A DNA stretch of 64,000 nucleotides from Corinectria fuckeliana (Eukaryota > Ascomycota > Sordariomycetes > Hypocreales > Nectriaceae): NCBI GenBank assembly GCA_019137255.1, contig WPDH01000033.1:372001-436000 (forward strand), written 5' to 3'. Position 1 is the first letter of the stretch. Every line of letters begins with the position of its first letter. A model generated the notes under the pieces. That model saw nothing but the letters and a program-made list of their open reading frames with translations, ran no database searches and was not told the DNA's origin. Shown here one piece after another: positions 1-11,437 of the stretch. The position numbers and the translations under genes were made by a program.

Positions 1-1119
1 TGGGGACAACAGTTCGCGTATAATGCTCATACCGTTTCGCGAGGTTAAGATAATCCATGACGTGTCTGGTTTGGGCGGCGAATTCTATATAGATGGCCAT
101 TGCGCGCTCGGCATCGACCTTAGACATCTCGAAGAAGTGACCTATAGACGGAGACTGTCAATGAGGGGACGGCTGAGACATAAGGGACGAAGGCGGACCT
201 AAGATGTTGATCAACCCTTGGTTGAGGATCTCGAACAGGCGGAGTAGGTCATCCACGAGACGCCGCAAGACGTCGAATGTGATTTCATTTTCGGGCTCGT
301 CCATAAGCTATTGACAGCACATCAGTCACTAATGCTCTTCGATAACTTGTTGCTTCGAGGTTTGGAGGATATGGCTCGTTTCGTCTTCGCCAACTTACAA
401 CACACTGAAGCAGGGCTGACAGCTGGTACTGCACCACCTCGGTCTCGCGCAACAGACCCTTATCAACTGACAGTTCCTGGAGCCTCAACGGGGAGGTCTG
501 AAGAGTATGAAGCCAGTCTCTCTTGGTATCTCGGAATGCTCGCACTCGCTCGTTGAGGTACTCGGCGTAGTGAATAACATTTGCTCGTTGGAACGGAGCT
601 ATTCGCAGGTCAACCTCAAAGTCCAGCTACTCATCCATACCCGTTCTATCTCAAGAGCCAAGGGAGGACGTGACGTACTGTGATCGAGATGGATGAGGTT
701 CAGCAGGTTCAGGTGAGGGTTAATGGAGAGGTAGTTGAGGACAACGCCTGGCGAGCCATCACTGATCAGGGTGTGGACGATGATGAGGTACTTGAAGGCG
801 GCCATCCAATCATCCTTTGGCATGTATTTCTGAAAGCGGCGGAAGATTTCGCTGACAACTTGCTCGCTTTCGTGGACCTTTTTCTTGTCTTTGGGGTAGG
901 TGGCGGACAATATGTGCCCTACGTACTTGGCATCGGGCGGACTAGCAGACTGTGCAGCGAGAGCGAGAGCTCTGGCGTTAGCTGGGGCAGATTCGCGGCG
1001 GGAGATAAAAGCAGAGGCATCATGCTGGGCGCAGACGAGAGGGCACGCACACCGTCCGTAATCGCGAGCTTGATGGATGTTTTGAGGGGAGGACCCCCCC
1101 GCGCATTGCGGAAGGCCAT
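1..1119 (-). CDS. yap1801: AP180/YAP180-type clathrin adaptor, ANTH domain (5' part; continues past left edge)
   Basis: ANTH-domain endocytic adaptor that binds PI(4,5)P2 at the plasma membrane and recruits clathrin. I model five exons: 1119-1051, 949-679, 598-399, 307-199 and 141-<1; all join in frame. The start is the ATG at 1119, followed by a helix containing KTSIKLAI, comparable to the usual EKSVKGAT start. Then come DAKYVGHILSAT, the conserved core FKYLIIVHTLISDGSP, VIHYAEYLNERVRAFRDTK, LRLFEILNQGLINIL and HFFEMSKVDAERAM. The end of the ANTH domain (QTRHVMDYLNLAKRYE) is reached just before the edge; the clathrin- and EH-binding tail lies outside the window. Odd: an insertion of about 15 residues (containing YPKDKKKVHESE) between the first ANTH helices, where relatives have a short turn. 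Family assignment is firm; the exact first exon is less so. Confidence 0.85.
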
Positions 1120-2838
1120 ACTCGTAGTGGAAGGCCAGCGGCGCCTTTGGGCGAGAAGAGAGGCGGAGGAGCGAACGGCGAGAGCGAGGAGAGAGGACGG
1201 AGGACGCGGGAGGATGACCGGCGGCGGTGATTCGGAGGAGGGAACCGGCGGTCCGGGAGGGGAGACGGAGGAGAGGAGACGACGCGGGGCGGATCAAAGC
1301 TAGGAAAAGCTCGTCGAGTATCGATGCTCGTCGACTTCGTCGTCGTCGTCGTCGTCGTCGTTGTTCAGGTGGCCAGCGTACAGCTCACACACAGCGAGAG
1401 AGTGAGTAGATCCGCATCCGCGCCCGGGGGGGGGACGTGGACCATTTTGGGGAAGGGGGGGCGTGTGGAACTTGGTGAGAGCGTGGCAGGCCAAGAAGAC
1501 CTAGCGGAACGGGGGTGTATGGACAGCTGCTGGTTGGACAGTGGGCTGTAAGTGGGGGAACGGACTGGGCATCGGGCCCGAAACGAAGTTGTTGAGATTG
1601 GGCTATACTTGGGAGGAGGGCTGCCCCTTGGTGGTGAGACCCGTACTTCACTAACAGTCCGCGTCGGGGTTGGCGGACTACCTGCCACTGCAATTCCAGG
1701 GGACTAGGGGGTAGATGTCGTCACCAAGCCGGACCGGTAGGTAGGTAGCTAACCTAGTTATTTCCAACTTATGAGCACTCAGTGTCTGCCGCAAAGGTAT
1801 GGAGTCGACTACAATCAGTGGACGTGGTACCCAAGACAATAGGTAGCTAATGAAGCCCACTTCAAAGTGATGGATATGCCATAGACTCGTGGACGGAGAA
1901 TCCGGTGCAACGGATCCTATCTACAGATAAGGCAAAGAGGAATGTTAGGTTTCATGACGTTCTCGTTGGACTGGGCGAGGCAGCCGGGGTGTTGATAGCA
2001 CCAGGGTTTTCGACCAAGGTTCAGCTCACGTGCCACGACGTCGGGCGCGGAGCTATGGCTTGCAAATCTTCATCCTTTCACCTGGCGATATGTGATGAGG
2101 ATTCAGCATTACAAGCGTCACCAGAGTGATACCAAGTCGTACAAGAGGATTGGATTCCGGTTCTCCCGACAACGTGACAGGCAATCAATTGACTACATAC
2201 ATTGCTCAGGTCTGACAAAAGAAACCGTACTTACCTTGCAATTCGTCCCATAGCGAGCACCAAGTCTCCCAGGATCAAATACACAAACGCCTATTCCTCC
2301 TGTTCATATACCATCTCAGCAAACATAAAATATCAAACGCCTTCCATTCATAATAAGTCAGAGCTTTTTCTCAACGCGTCCGATGCTGTTAACAAGGTCG
2401 GTGTGTCGAACGCCCATTTCACGGTGCCAGCCTCCCCTCGCCCCGGAACCGCTTGAGCCCCCGAAGGAGAGGGTTATCGGGGTCCGGAGAGGTGGCACCT
2501 GCATCATATTAGGCACGCGGCTCTCATCATCTGCAGAGGACACAGGTTAGCACACGTGTTTCTCGACGTTGCGCGGGGTGGAAGCAGATACTCACGTTTA
2601 TTTGAATGTGAAGGGTCATGAAGAAAAAAAAGAGAAAAGGAGAAAAAATCGAGCAGCTGCCAGCTTTTTTAAAGGATCCTTGCGGCGCCTGCACAGTGGG
2701 GTTCCCGCGGGCAGTTCTTCGGCTGATCTTGCCCCGGCGCAACCACATCTTCCATCGCCGGGTCGGCCCACGCTGAACTTTCCTCCACCATGACTCGATT
2801 GCTTCCATTCTAAGCTCTCCGAGTGTTGCTCTTCGGTC
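1120..2838. other. Divergent intergenic region with a CGT triplet tract
   Basis: No supportable gene. The interval separates the AP180-like gene (minus) from the aspartyl-tRNA synthetase gene (plus) and should hold both promoters and 5' UTRs. A (CGT)n tract lies at 1338-1360. The short open frames here show no recognisable domain. Confidence 0.6.
1338..1360. repeat. (CGT)n trinucleotide microsatellite
   Basis: About 7.7 uninterrupted copies of CGT. It lies roughly 220 bp upstream of the predicted AP180-like start codon, so probably in the promoter or 5' UTR. Confidence 0.9.
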
Positions 2839-5022
2839 ATGGTGCATCCTGTAGCTCGGTGTAGCCTTGCTATACGTCGTGAGGCCTGTACGGGCTCTTT
2901 GGCATCGCTGCGGGCCCGGCAATGCCTTTCGAGGAGCTTTGCCCGGAGCGCTGCTGCTCGTTCTTCTGAGCGGGAACAGCTCCTGGGCGCATGGGATAAA
3001 TGTACGTGACCTTCATGTCTAAAGGTGTGCACTTCTCCGACATCAGCTTACACGTATACCTAGTTAATAATGCGGATGTGCCCGTCGAAGATGGTAAAAA
3101 TGGCAAACGAGTTGGCTTCCTGGGGAAAAGGAGGAACGTCTCTAAGAACCTCTCCTTCGCCGACCTCACCACTGCCTCAGGCAACGTGATCCAGATCTGC
3201 TCCGACGCCGGCAATGGTGCTGCTGCTCACTCCATCTTCCGCCAGATTCCTGCCAATAGTCCCGTTCTCGTTGACGTTCAACAAGAGCCCGTGGAAGCCA
3301 GCCGTGAGGCCCTCAACGACGCATCCTCCAAAACTACCGTGTATCTCAAGGATATACGAGCTCTCAATACGGTTCCCCAGAACCTAATCGTCACTCCAGA
3401 GGTCCAATTTCCTCCCACAAAGCGCCACTACCAGATCCGCTTCCACCCAGAGCTGCAGGCTCGGCTCAAATTTCGATCCTGGCTGAAGGGGGAGCTGACC
3501 CAAAGTCTGCTGAAGAAGGGGTTCACGGACATCGAGACGCCGACGCTCTTCAAGTCGACCCCCGAGGGAGCCCGGGAGTTTCTAGTGCCCATGCGCCAGC
3601 GTGGGATGGCTTATGCGTTGGTCCAAAGCCCTCAACAGTACAAGCAGGTCCTGATGGCGGGAGGGGTCTCGCGATACATGCAGTGGGCGCGCTGCTTCCG
3701 AGACGAGGACTCTCGGGCGGACCGACAGCCGGAGTTTACGCAGCTCGATATGGAGTGGGCGTTTGCTGGCGCCGCGAGAGTCAGGCAGGACGTTAACGAC
3801 ATCATCTTAGCTGCCATCGAGACGCTGAGACCGGCGCACAGCTACAAGGATATCCGAGGAGAGCGGATCCCAGTCGTGTCTGAGATCCCCACCGGTCCCA
3901 AGATCGCAGGCGAGCTTGATGCTCACCAGTTCACGACTATCAAGTTCCAGGACAGTATCCGGGACCACGGGACTGACAAGCCAGACCTGCGCATCCCGAA
4001 CAAGGTAAATGTTCCTGCTTTTAGTCAAGACCGTGAAGACTGACGACTACTAGATCCACGCCATCCCGGACCTTGAGCGTTATCAGCAGTTCGTAAGTAT
4101 GATCACTCACATGGACGACCCTTTGGTTGAAGCCTTTACGTTCCCTCTCGAGGGTTGCTCTCCCGCGGAGGCGCGAAAATTCGTAATGAAGTTCATGGAC
4201 GATTTGCCACCCGCGTTGGGCGAGAACCCCGATGGAAAGCCTCAAGTGCTCATCTGCGACACGAGTAAGCCAATGAGTGGCTTTTCGTCCCTCGGGTTCG
4301 AATTTCAGAATGCGCTGGACCTCGTCTCTCAAGGAAAGGAGATCAACGACGGAGACCTCGTCATATTTCAGGCCCGAGAGAAGCCTACTGGACAGTTCTG
4401 CTCAGGCTCGACCAAGATCGGCGAGATTCGCACGGCACTGTGGAAGGCACTCGTCGAAGCCGGATACATGCCCAAGCCCCAAATGGGCCAACCCGGGTCC
4501 CTACAGTTTGTCTGGGTAATCGAGTTCCCCATGTTCAAGCCCACCGAAGAGGGCGAGCCGGGCCAGGAGGGCGCAGCTGGCATTGCCGCGTCTCACCACC
4601 CCTTCACCGCCCCCCTCTCCAAGGCCGATTTGGAGCTGCTCTTCGCCGATCCCCTGCAAGCCAAGAGCGCCGCGTACGACCTCGTGCTGAACGGCGTCGA
4701 GGTCGGCGGCGGCAGCGAGCGAATCCACATCGCCGACCTGCAAGACTTCATCCTCCGCGACATCCTCAAGATGACGGACAAGCGCATCGGCGACTTTGCA
4801 CACCTGTTCGAGGCGCTGCGCTCGGGATGTCCGCCGCACGCCGGGTTTGCGCTGGGCTTTGACCGGCTGGTGGCGCTCATGACGGATACGCCCACGGTGC
4901 GCGATGTCATGGCGTTTCCGAAGACGATGAAGGGCGAGGACCCGTTTGTCAAGTCGCCGAGTAAGCTGACTGACGAGCAACTCGAGCCGTATGGACTGCA
5001 GCTCCGGCCGAGGAGTGGCTAG
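2839..5022 (+). CDS. msd1: Aspartyl-tRNA synthetase, mitochondrial
   Basis: Class II aminoacyl-tRNA synthetase that charges mitochondrial tRNA-Asp. Exons 2839-3001, 3064-4004 and 4054-5022 give 690 residues. The first exon is not open past 3007 unless spliced (donor GTACGT at 3002, acceptor CTAG ending at 3063), and it encodes an Arg/Ser/Ala-rich, acid-poor leader (MVHPVARCSLAIRREACTGS...), a typical mitochondrial presequence. The OB-fold anticodon-binding domain follows (VGFLGKRRNVSKNLSFADL). Motif 2 is RCFRDEDSRADRQPEF at about residues 264-280, and motif 3 is GFALGFDRLVALMTDTPT near residue 632. HHPFTAP and the insertion domain place it in the bacterial-type AspRS family used in mitochondria. 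The in-frame GTAAGT at 4093 must not be used as a donor, because VSMITHMDDPLVEAF is conserved. An alternative acceptor (after GTCGAAG, 3092) would shorten the linker by about nine residues. Confidence 0.93.
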
Positions 5023-5489
5023 TGAAATGACGGTGCTGGGCTCAACAATCGCGACACAAAATGCAATTGACCTGATGGTCACCAAATCTTGTACATATAT
5101 GTAACACTACCGTCTGTACTACTAGATGATATGGGCAGAGATAGAAAAGGGGTAGAGTCTTGACCCTATTAAAAGACGGTTACAGGTACATGGAGGAATC
5201 GTTATGGTAAGTCACACGAGATGGAACCAAGCATGAAGTGAAAGTTCGTTAGGTATCTACTGGACCGTTAAAAATACAGGGCTCGCCTGCCTGTTTGTGC
5301 CTGATGGTATAAAACGCAATGCTTCCTTTCCTAGTGCCCCGGTATGTCTCCCACCCTTTTTCAGATGTAGTCACGTTACTGGCCAGTTTCGAGTCCTTCC
5401 CCCATCCCCCCAAAACGCCCTTGAAATGCAGTTTCATGTACAGAAACCCCAATTTGAAGTATTCCCATTACCGCGTGAGAAGAAGGTGC
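5023..5489. other. Convergent 3' intergenic region
   Basis: Lies between the AspRS stop and the stop of the repetitive wall protein. Presumably carries both 3' UTRs and polyadenylation sites; nothing else seen. Confidence 0.6.
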
Positions 5490-6234
5490 TTAGACAAGCA
5501 TGAAGCCAAAGGCAGTGGCGCCGAGAGCTAGGACAACGGCCATGACGCCGGCCTTGGAGTCGTACAGGCCGGCGGCGGCGTTGTCATCATCATCGTCGCT
5601 GGCGGCGCTCGAGGCGGCGGAGGCGGCACTATCGACGGCGGACGAGGCAGCAGCGGCCTTGGTGGAGACGAAGGTCTCGACGGCACCGGCCTTGGTAGAG
5701 TAGTAAGTCTCAACCGCGTCGCCCTTGGTGGACAGGTACGTCTCGACAGCGCCGGCCTTGGTGGAGAGGTACGTCTCGGCGGCGTCGGCGGCGGTGGAGA
5801 TGTGCGACTTGGCGTCCGAGGCCCAGCTGCCAACCTTGGACTTTGCGCCGTCGACCCAGGTAGAGGCTCCGGAGACCCAGGTGGACGCATCGTCGATAGC
5901 GCTGTCGGCCTTGGACTTGGCGCCGTCGACCCAGGTGGAGGCGTCGTTGAAGGCGCTCTCAGCTTTGGTCTTGGCGCCGTCGACGAAGGTGGAGGCGTCG
6001 TCGACCACGTCGTCGAGGTCGCGCTTGACGGGGGCCTCGGGGGAGGAGGTGATCAGGGGAGCAGACTGGTGGATGGCCCTGATGACTTCAGCAGTGTCGG
6101 CGTTGCTAGAGATGGTTCAGTAAGGCACACACAGGTAGTTGAGAGAAGGGGGAGACGGACGCGTCGCGGACATTGTTGGCGTTGGCGGCGACGAGGCCGG
6201 CAGCGGCGAGGACGGAGATGTTGGCGAAACGCAT
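5490..6234 (-). CDS. Secreted Ser/Ala-rich repeat protein, probable GPI-anchored cell wall protein
   Basis: Two exons (6234-6161 and 6105-5490; intron donor GTCCGT, acceptor CTCTAG, branch-like TTACTGAAC) give 229 residues. A signal peptide (MRFANISVLAAAGLVAANA) is followed by NADTAEVIRAIHQSAP, then a dibasic KR near residue 55 that could be a Kex2-type site. The middle is imperfect repeats: about four units of the type DASTWVDGAKSKADSA, then four of the type STKAGAVETYL, then an Ala/Ser run. An acidic DDDDD stretch and a hydrophobic C-terminus (AGVMAVVLALGATAFGFMLV) fit a GPI-anchor signal. No enzyme domain is visible. The spacing of W and K/A residues suggests amphipathic helices. Function is unknown; surface location is inferred. 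Repeat-rich wall proteins often vary in copy number between strains. Confidence 0.7.
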
Positions 6235-7993
6235 CGTGAGTTGTGGTGTTTAGGTTGGTGGTTTAAGGTGGTGTGGTTGTTGTGGTGGTGGTGGGGGATG
6301 TAAGTTGGTGGAGAGTGCGAGTGGAAGGCTGAAGAACAAGACAGAGGGGGTGCCTTAAGAGTGGATGCCTGAGCGGATGATCTTCTGGTAAACCGGGTTG
6401 CTGATGGCGATGGAAGTGAGCCTGAAAGATTGAAGGGGGAACACAAGTCATATACCTGCTTCTCAGGGCCGTGTTTCATTTCGCCCAACAGAGCCATCCC
6501 GTCATTTACAGTACTGAACTAGCAGTGTAGCGCAGAGCTGGAGAGACGCCGTGTGGTTGTGGCGGAGGGGAAGACCCGCCCCTCCCTTGCGCAGGACAGG
6601 ACCTTGTTTTTGCTGGCAACGATCCCGGCCAATCCATCGTCATTGCGTACCTGGGGTGTACAGGACTCTGCAGGGCATTTGCGGTGCCGAGGGATGTTGC
6701 TGCAAGGTACATCTACATCGCATCATCAATTAGACTTGGCGGCCCTGCATTGCATTCGGCTCGTTGGCCGGGTCTGCGCCATTGCGGCGTGGATGAGATG
6801 TGCCGCTGCAGCACTGCCTTGTTTGCCTGTTGATGGCATCTTCGGATCCGTTCCCTTTCTCTCGACAGCTGACCGACCTTGCATTTCTCCGGTTGTTCGG
6901 CATTCTCCAAGGTGCTCGTTGTATCCTCCCTGGCCACCCGCAGTTATTCGCTCTCTCCCTCCCCTTCCTCCCTCCCCTCCGCCAATCTCACCCACTGCTG
7001 CAGTAGCTTGTACATACCACCAGATCTGTATTAGTGGTTGATCCCCATCGGGAGTCGGGGCGTTTCAATCCATTAAGTATGTAATTAAGCAGCAGACCGA
7101 CGAGTGTGGCTGTGCCGGCAATTAACTTAACATCGGGACGTTTTGCCCCCAAAATGAATTTCTGGGGATTTCAGCCCAACGTTTCCGAGCTACCGGGGAA
7201 ATCTGCCACCCGCTAAGCCTAGTAGGGACAGTCATTCTTTTTTGCCCCTGTGCTATTTTCAGCATCCTCCAGCGCCGCCACGGGCTTAATTAGGTTGTAC
7301 TTTTGTACGGAGTAGATTACGCGTAACCACCAGCCACGCCGATGAGCATGATTGAAACGCGTCTGGGTGTGGCAGCGCAGCATCTCGCAGTTCCTGGGCA
7401 TTAGCAAATCGCAAGATAGTATTCACGGTACTGATATACGTATGTATCGGTTGCCGGCTTACTCGCAGCATCATGCTGTATCACTGCGTGTGCAACCGGT
7501 CCGGGAGGCCTCTCCATAGGACCGACCATGTGCATCATTAATCCGCAACTACTGCATCCTGACCGTCAATGTGGCGTCCGTCGGGACGATTGACACTGGC
7601 AAACCCCCCGATGATGTGATGACGATGGTGGATGAGTCCATAAATGAGATACGAAATGCAGGCATGACGTGGCCTGCTGTAGGACTCCAACGTTTCAGCT
7701 TTAGACTGCTCACAGACACAGCATCATGCATTCATGCTTGCAGCGGACATCGGACAACCTTCTCTCTGACCTTCTTCCCTCGGTAAACACCATATCGGTA
7801 AACACCCTGGAATGCGAATGCGGGACCGGGAGCGGAAACAATCAGTGGCTGCTTACCCCAGACCCGCAGCGGATGCCACCATCAAATCGATGAATTCTGC
7901 TACGTATTGTCGCAAAAGCCGAGAAACACACTGAGAAACATCATTGCAAGAATCTCACACCTTCCAAACACCTCTACGAAGTACACCCCCTGA
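6235..7993. other. Intergenic, no gene found
   Basis: Contains the promoter of the repeat protein on its left side. The left edge is rich in GT/AC (short GGT/GTT runs near 6245-6300). Open frames up to 162 codons are low-complexity with no domain. The right end is the 3' flank of the C2H2 gene. Confidence 0.55.
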
Positions 7994-9978
7994 TTACGTT
8001 GCCATGGGATGGCTCAAGACATCGCCTACCCATGGTGACGAATGCTCACCCGTCATCCGACTCGCAGCCTCTCGTCTCTTCACGTGAATCTTTTCGTGGC
8101 GCTGCATGTTGGACTTCTTGTCGAAACACTTTCCACAGTCTCCACATGGGAAGGACTTTCTGTTCATCTGTCAGTAACATTCCAACTCGGTGGCTGGAAG
8201 AAACGTGCATACCCTACGGACGCAGTCTGGGTCGTCGTCTTTTTCTTTCTTTTGGTGATGCCTCCGTTGGATCGCCTTGGTGTATGCACCGACTTGACTG
8301 GAGGACTCGGGCTTCTCGTGCTTCCTGTGCTTCCTCGGAAGTTGAAGATCCATTCTAGGAACTGCTGGTACGCCGCGTCGTCGAAGATTTCCTATCGTTC
8401 ATAATCGTCAGCGTCGATATTCAATCTTCCATTCCTCCCGGCGTCACTCACATGTCCGATTCTAATCATGTAGGCTTTGACCTTCTCGATGGTCTGCAAG
8501 TAGCCCAGGTTCACAAACTTGCTTGCAACCGATACTATGCCCCGGGATGGCGCATCCTTGAAATACCCCTCCTTCAGCAGTGGCCAGATCAGTTCCTTGT
8601 TGATGCGGTCCTTGATTATTTGCTGCTCTTGCACGCATGCGAGGACCGACGAAATATCCTTCGCCGTCATTCCATCACCGGAGAGGATATACAGCAGCTG
8701 GTCCAGGTCCTCGAAGAAGATGAATAACACTCTGAACACTGTTGTTTGCTGAAGACACTCCAGAGAAATTGATACTTCGAGTGGTACTTGGTCTGGGGTA
8801 ACTCCGGCCACCTCTGCATGACTTGTCAAGCCCGGATGATTGAGATGCTGTCCTGTCTCGGGGGGTAAACTTGGAGGCCTACCTTGGTTGGAGACTGGTA
8901 AGGTTTGGATGCTATCGTACATGTCTGGGTCTTGATTCATGGCGTTCAAAAACTCGCAGAAGTGCATTTCATCGTGGGCTAGATCGGCGAGGCCGTACAC
9001 GTGGTCATCGAACGCCTGCCGAGTAATCCCGTCCAAGAAATATGCACCACCCGGCAGCAGATCTTCCGAGCTGGAGCCAACGGGAAGGGGTGGTGACTGA
9101 TATGTCTCCATTGAAGGCATCGCCATGTTCATGGGGTTGTCCAAGAATATGTGCTGATCCGGGCTCAGGATGATGCTCGGAACACTATTGCTCATACTAG
9201 CCCTTGCGTTGCGGCGAAGAGCCTCTCCGGCCTGTCTCGAATCTTCGCTCATCTCAAGATGAAAGAAGTGCATATGGTTGCTAGCCTCTGGCCAAAGACG
9301 GCTAGCGAGGGTGGCGAATGCATTTCGCTCCTTTTGGTCCTGAATTGCATTCATCCAGACTTGGACGCCAGCCAGGACTTGGTCTTCAGCCAGCCTCTGG
9401 CGGTCGCGCAGCAGGCACGACACGACATATGAAAGGCTGGTGAAGGCAAATACCATCCTCAAGTCGTTTGGTGCAGGACCTGTCAAGGTGTTGCGAAACG
9501 CGAAAACACCGGTTTCGCGCAGTCCCTTGGCATTGCCGTAGTATTGACGGATGTTGTTGATGGCGGTGGTGTTGAGCTCTTCTGCCAACTCGTCGAATTC
9601 CCTCCAGAGATGGTCCATGCCGTCACGAACATCTCGAATACTAGACCAGTCCCGTCGGGGCCTTGAGTTGTGGTTATTGTTCTGATTCAACGGATGGACT
9701 GCGAGGCCGGGAGGCGACTCTACTGCCCGGAGATCGTTGAGCTCTTGTCCAAGACCGTCAAACAGACCCTCCCTTGGTCCCAGAACTGATTCTGGCGATG
9801 CTGCATCTGCCGAAGGCTCGGTTTTGTCAAGATAGCTCAGCCCAGCAAACAGCCCATCAATCTCGGAAAGGGCCTTCTCAAGATGGGCCTCGGCTCTAGT
9901 ACCAGCTTCATTGGCTCGCGACGAGCCAGCAGCAAAAGAGCGAAAAGAGGTGTAAGATTTGAGGTACGGTGTTGACAT
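7994..9978 (-). CDS. C2H2 zinc-finger protein, lineage-restricted, probable transcription factor
   Basis: Three exons (9978-8452, 8391-8213, 8159-7994) give 623 residues. The start is the ATG of MSTPYLKSYTSFRSF; an upstream in-frame extension to 10092 lacks a better start. The first ~510 residues have no family I recognise: an acidic/Ser-rich N-terminus, then a helical core (HLWREFDELAEELNTTAI, FAFTSLSYVVSCLLRDRQRL) and a helical region ending VKAYMIRIGH. Exon 2 adds a basic Ser/Thr/Lys patch (NGGITKRKKTTTQT). Exon 3 carries one classical finger, CGDCGKCFDKKSNMQRHEKIH (C-x2-C-x12-H-x3-H), near the C-terminus. The introns have donors GTGAGT and GTATGC, with GCTGACG and TTACTGACA branch sites. 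The layout (large helical body, single terminal finger) is common in filamentous fungi. A nuclear DNA-binding role is inferred from the finger only. Confidence 0.75.
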
Positions 9979-11437
9979 GCTCGTTGCACTCGTGTGCTCA
10001 TGCACTTTCCGAAAACGAAGAGAGGAGGCAAAGAAGGCAACGAGGAGTTGGTTCGCATCTCCGAATCCAATGAAAAGTGCCTCCTTTATCACACCCAGGC
10101 TTACCTCCCCTCTTGCCTACGTCGAATCCCTGCGTGCCCTGCTTGAGGCTGCTTGGGGGAGCCTTGGTTGTTGTCATGCCACCGAGCGCCACCGAGCAGT
10201 TGGTTGGCTAATATTTCTCGGGTTTGATCTAATGCAGCGCAATGACGCTCTCATGCAGGGAGCAAGTCGATCCTCGAGGAAGAGCAAGTGCTCCTTGAGA
10301 AAGAGCAAATGCTCCTTAAAAAAAGAGCACCAAAGAGGCCTGATGATCAGCGAGAAAGCGTTCGCATGTCATTTCCCCATCGGCGAGTGGCGTTCGCCAA
10401 GAAGCCCGATTCACCTTCACACAAGAAAAAGAAAAGCTGCTACAGGGTGCCATGGGCCAACGATAAGGTTGTATAGTTCGCAAACTTGAACACTGACGAG
10501 TGCTTCATCAGCCTAAGGGTCGTCATCTAGTGCTGGTACAGCTACCCACGCAGTGGTTTGCTAGTGCTGACCCTTTACTACATGTACTGATGGCACTTTG
10601 AGTACATCCTTACGAAGTACTCCATTTTCTTCTTCCTATTCAGGTCGGGGTAGTAGTTAAACTTGTGATGCGAGTGCCTTTCATGCGCCAAGATGCGCAG
10701 AACGAGCCGAAGGAACCAAACGAGTCAGGGAGCCAAACGAGCAGAATAAAGAGAAACTGCTCCTCTGAGCGAGCAAATCGTACATATATGATGGGGCACA
10801 TATGTGAGTTTACGACAGATAGTCCGTCATCGGCCATTGAGTCCTTAGAGAGTCTTTGCAAGAAGAACACACTTTCCCTGGACACCAAATCTGTTTTCTC
10901 AACATGCCATCTCAAGAAGACCGACGCAGCAAACACGACGGAGAAGGCAATACTGGTACGTACATCATCCTGCGGACGCCCACCACCTACCTCTGGGACA
11001 CTAACTTCGACGGGCTGGCGCATTAGACAAGCCTCAAGATAGGAAACCCCCTCCAAACGACCAAGAAGACCTTCTCGTTGCGGTTGGTGGATGGTCTTGG
11101 GAGGGCACCGATCAAATCCCAATGGGTGTCATGGAAGTTGGCGGTGAGAAGAACGAGGGTGTGGCAGCGTCCCAGGAGGGTGCAGTTGCGGAAGCCGCCT
11201 GATGCCAATTAATTCAGAGCATGCGCAGTAGAAGTCAAACAGGGTATCAATTATGTGTTTGCTTGCCCTGTAAGTCTAGAGGAAGGCTGTCACAGCCGAC
11301 CTGCATGGTAATCACAAACCGTGCCTTCGTATTGTCCTATCCGAACCCTCCAAAAACGCCAATCCGTGCTTCCACGGTACCTTGTCCCTGTAACTGTAAC
11401 CTTCCAATTGGCAGTGAATGTGATCTGTCGGGGAGCC
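9979..11437. other. Intergenic, no gene found
   Basis: Promoter side of the C2H2 gene and 3' flank of the GH47 gene. The only structure noted is the short repeat cluster at 10279-10330. Open frames on either strand (up to ~175 codons) show no domain. Confidence 0.55.
10279..10330. repeat. Two and a half degenerate ~20-bp direct repeats with a palindromic core
   Basis: Two adjacent copies of a unit AAGAGCAAGTGCTCCTTGAG / AAGAGCAAATGCTCCTTAAA, then a partial third (AAAGAGCACC). Each full unit contains an inverted repeat GAGCA-nn-TGCTC. It lies about 300 bp upstream of the C2H2 gene start, so it could be a regulatory site, but this is speculative. Confidence 0.6.

Noticed and set aside
4087..4098. 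GTAAGT at 4093 as an extra donor in the AspRS gene
   Set aside because: Reading through gives the conserved LERYQQFVSMITHMDDPLVE; splicing would remove it.
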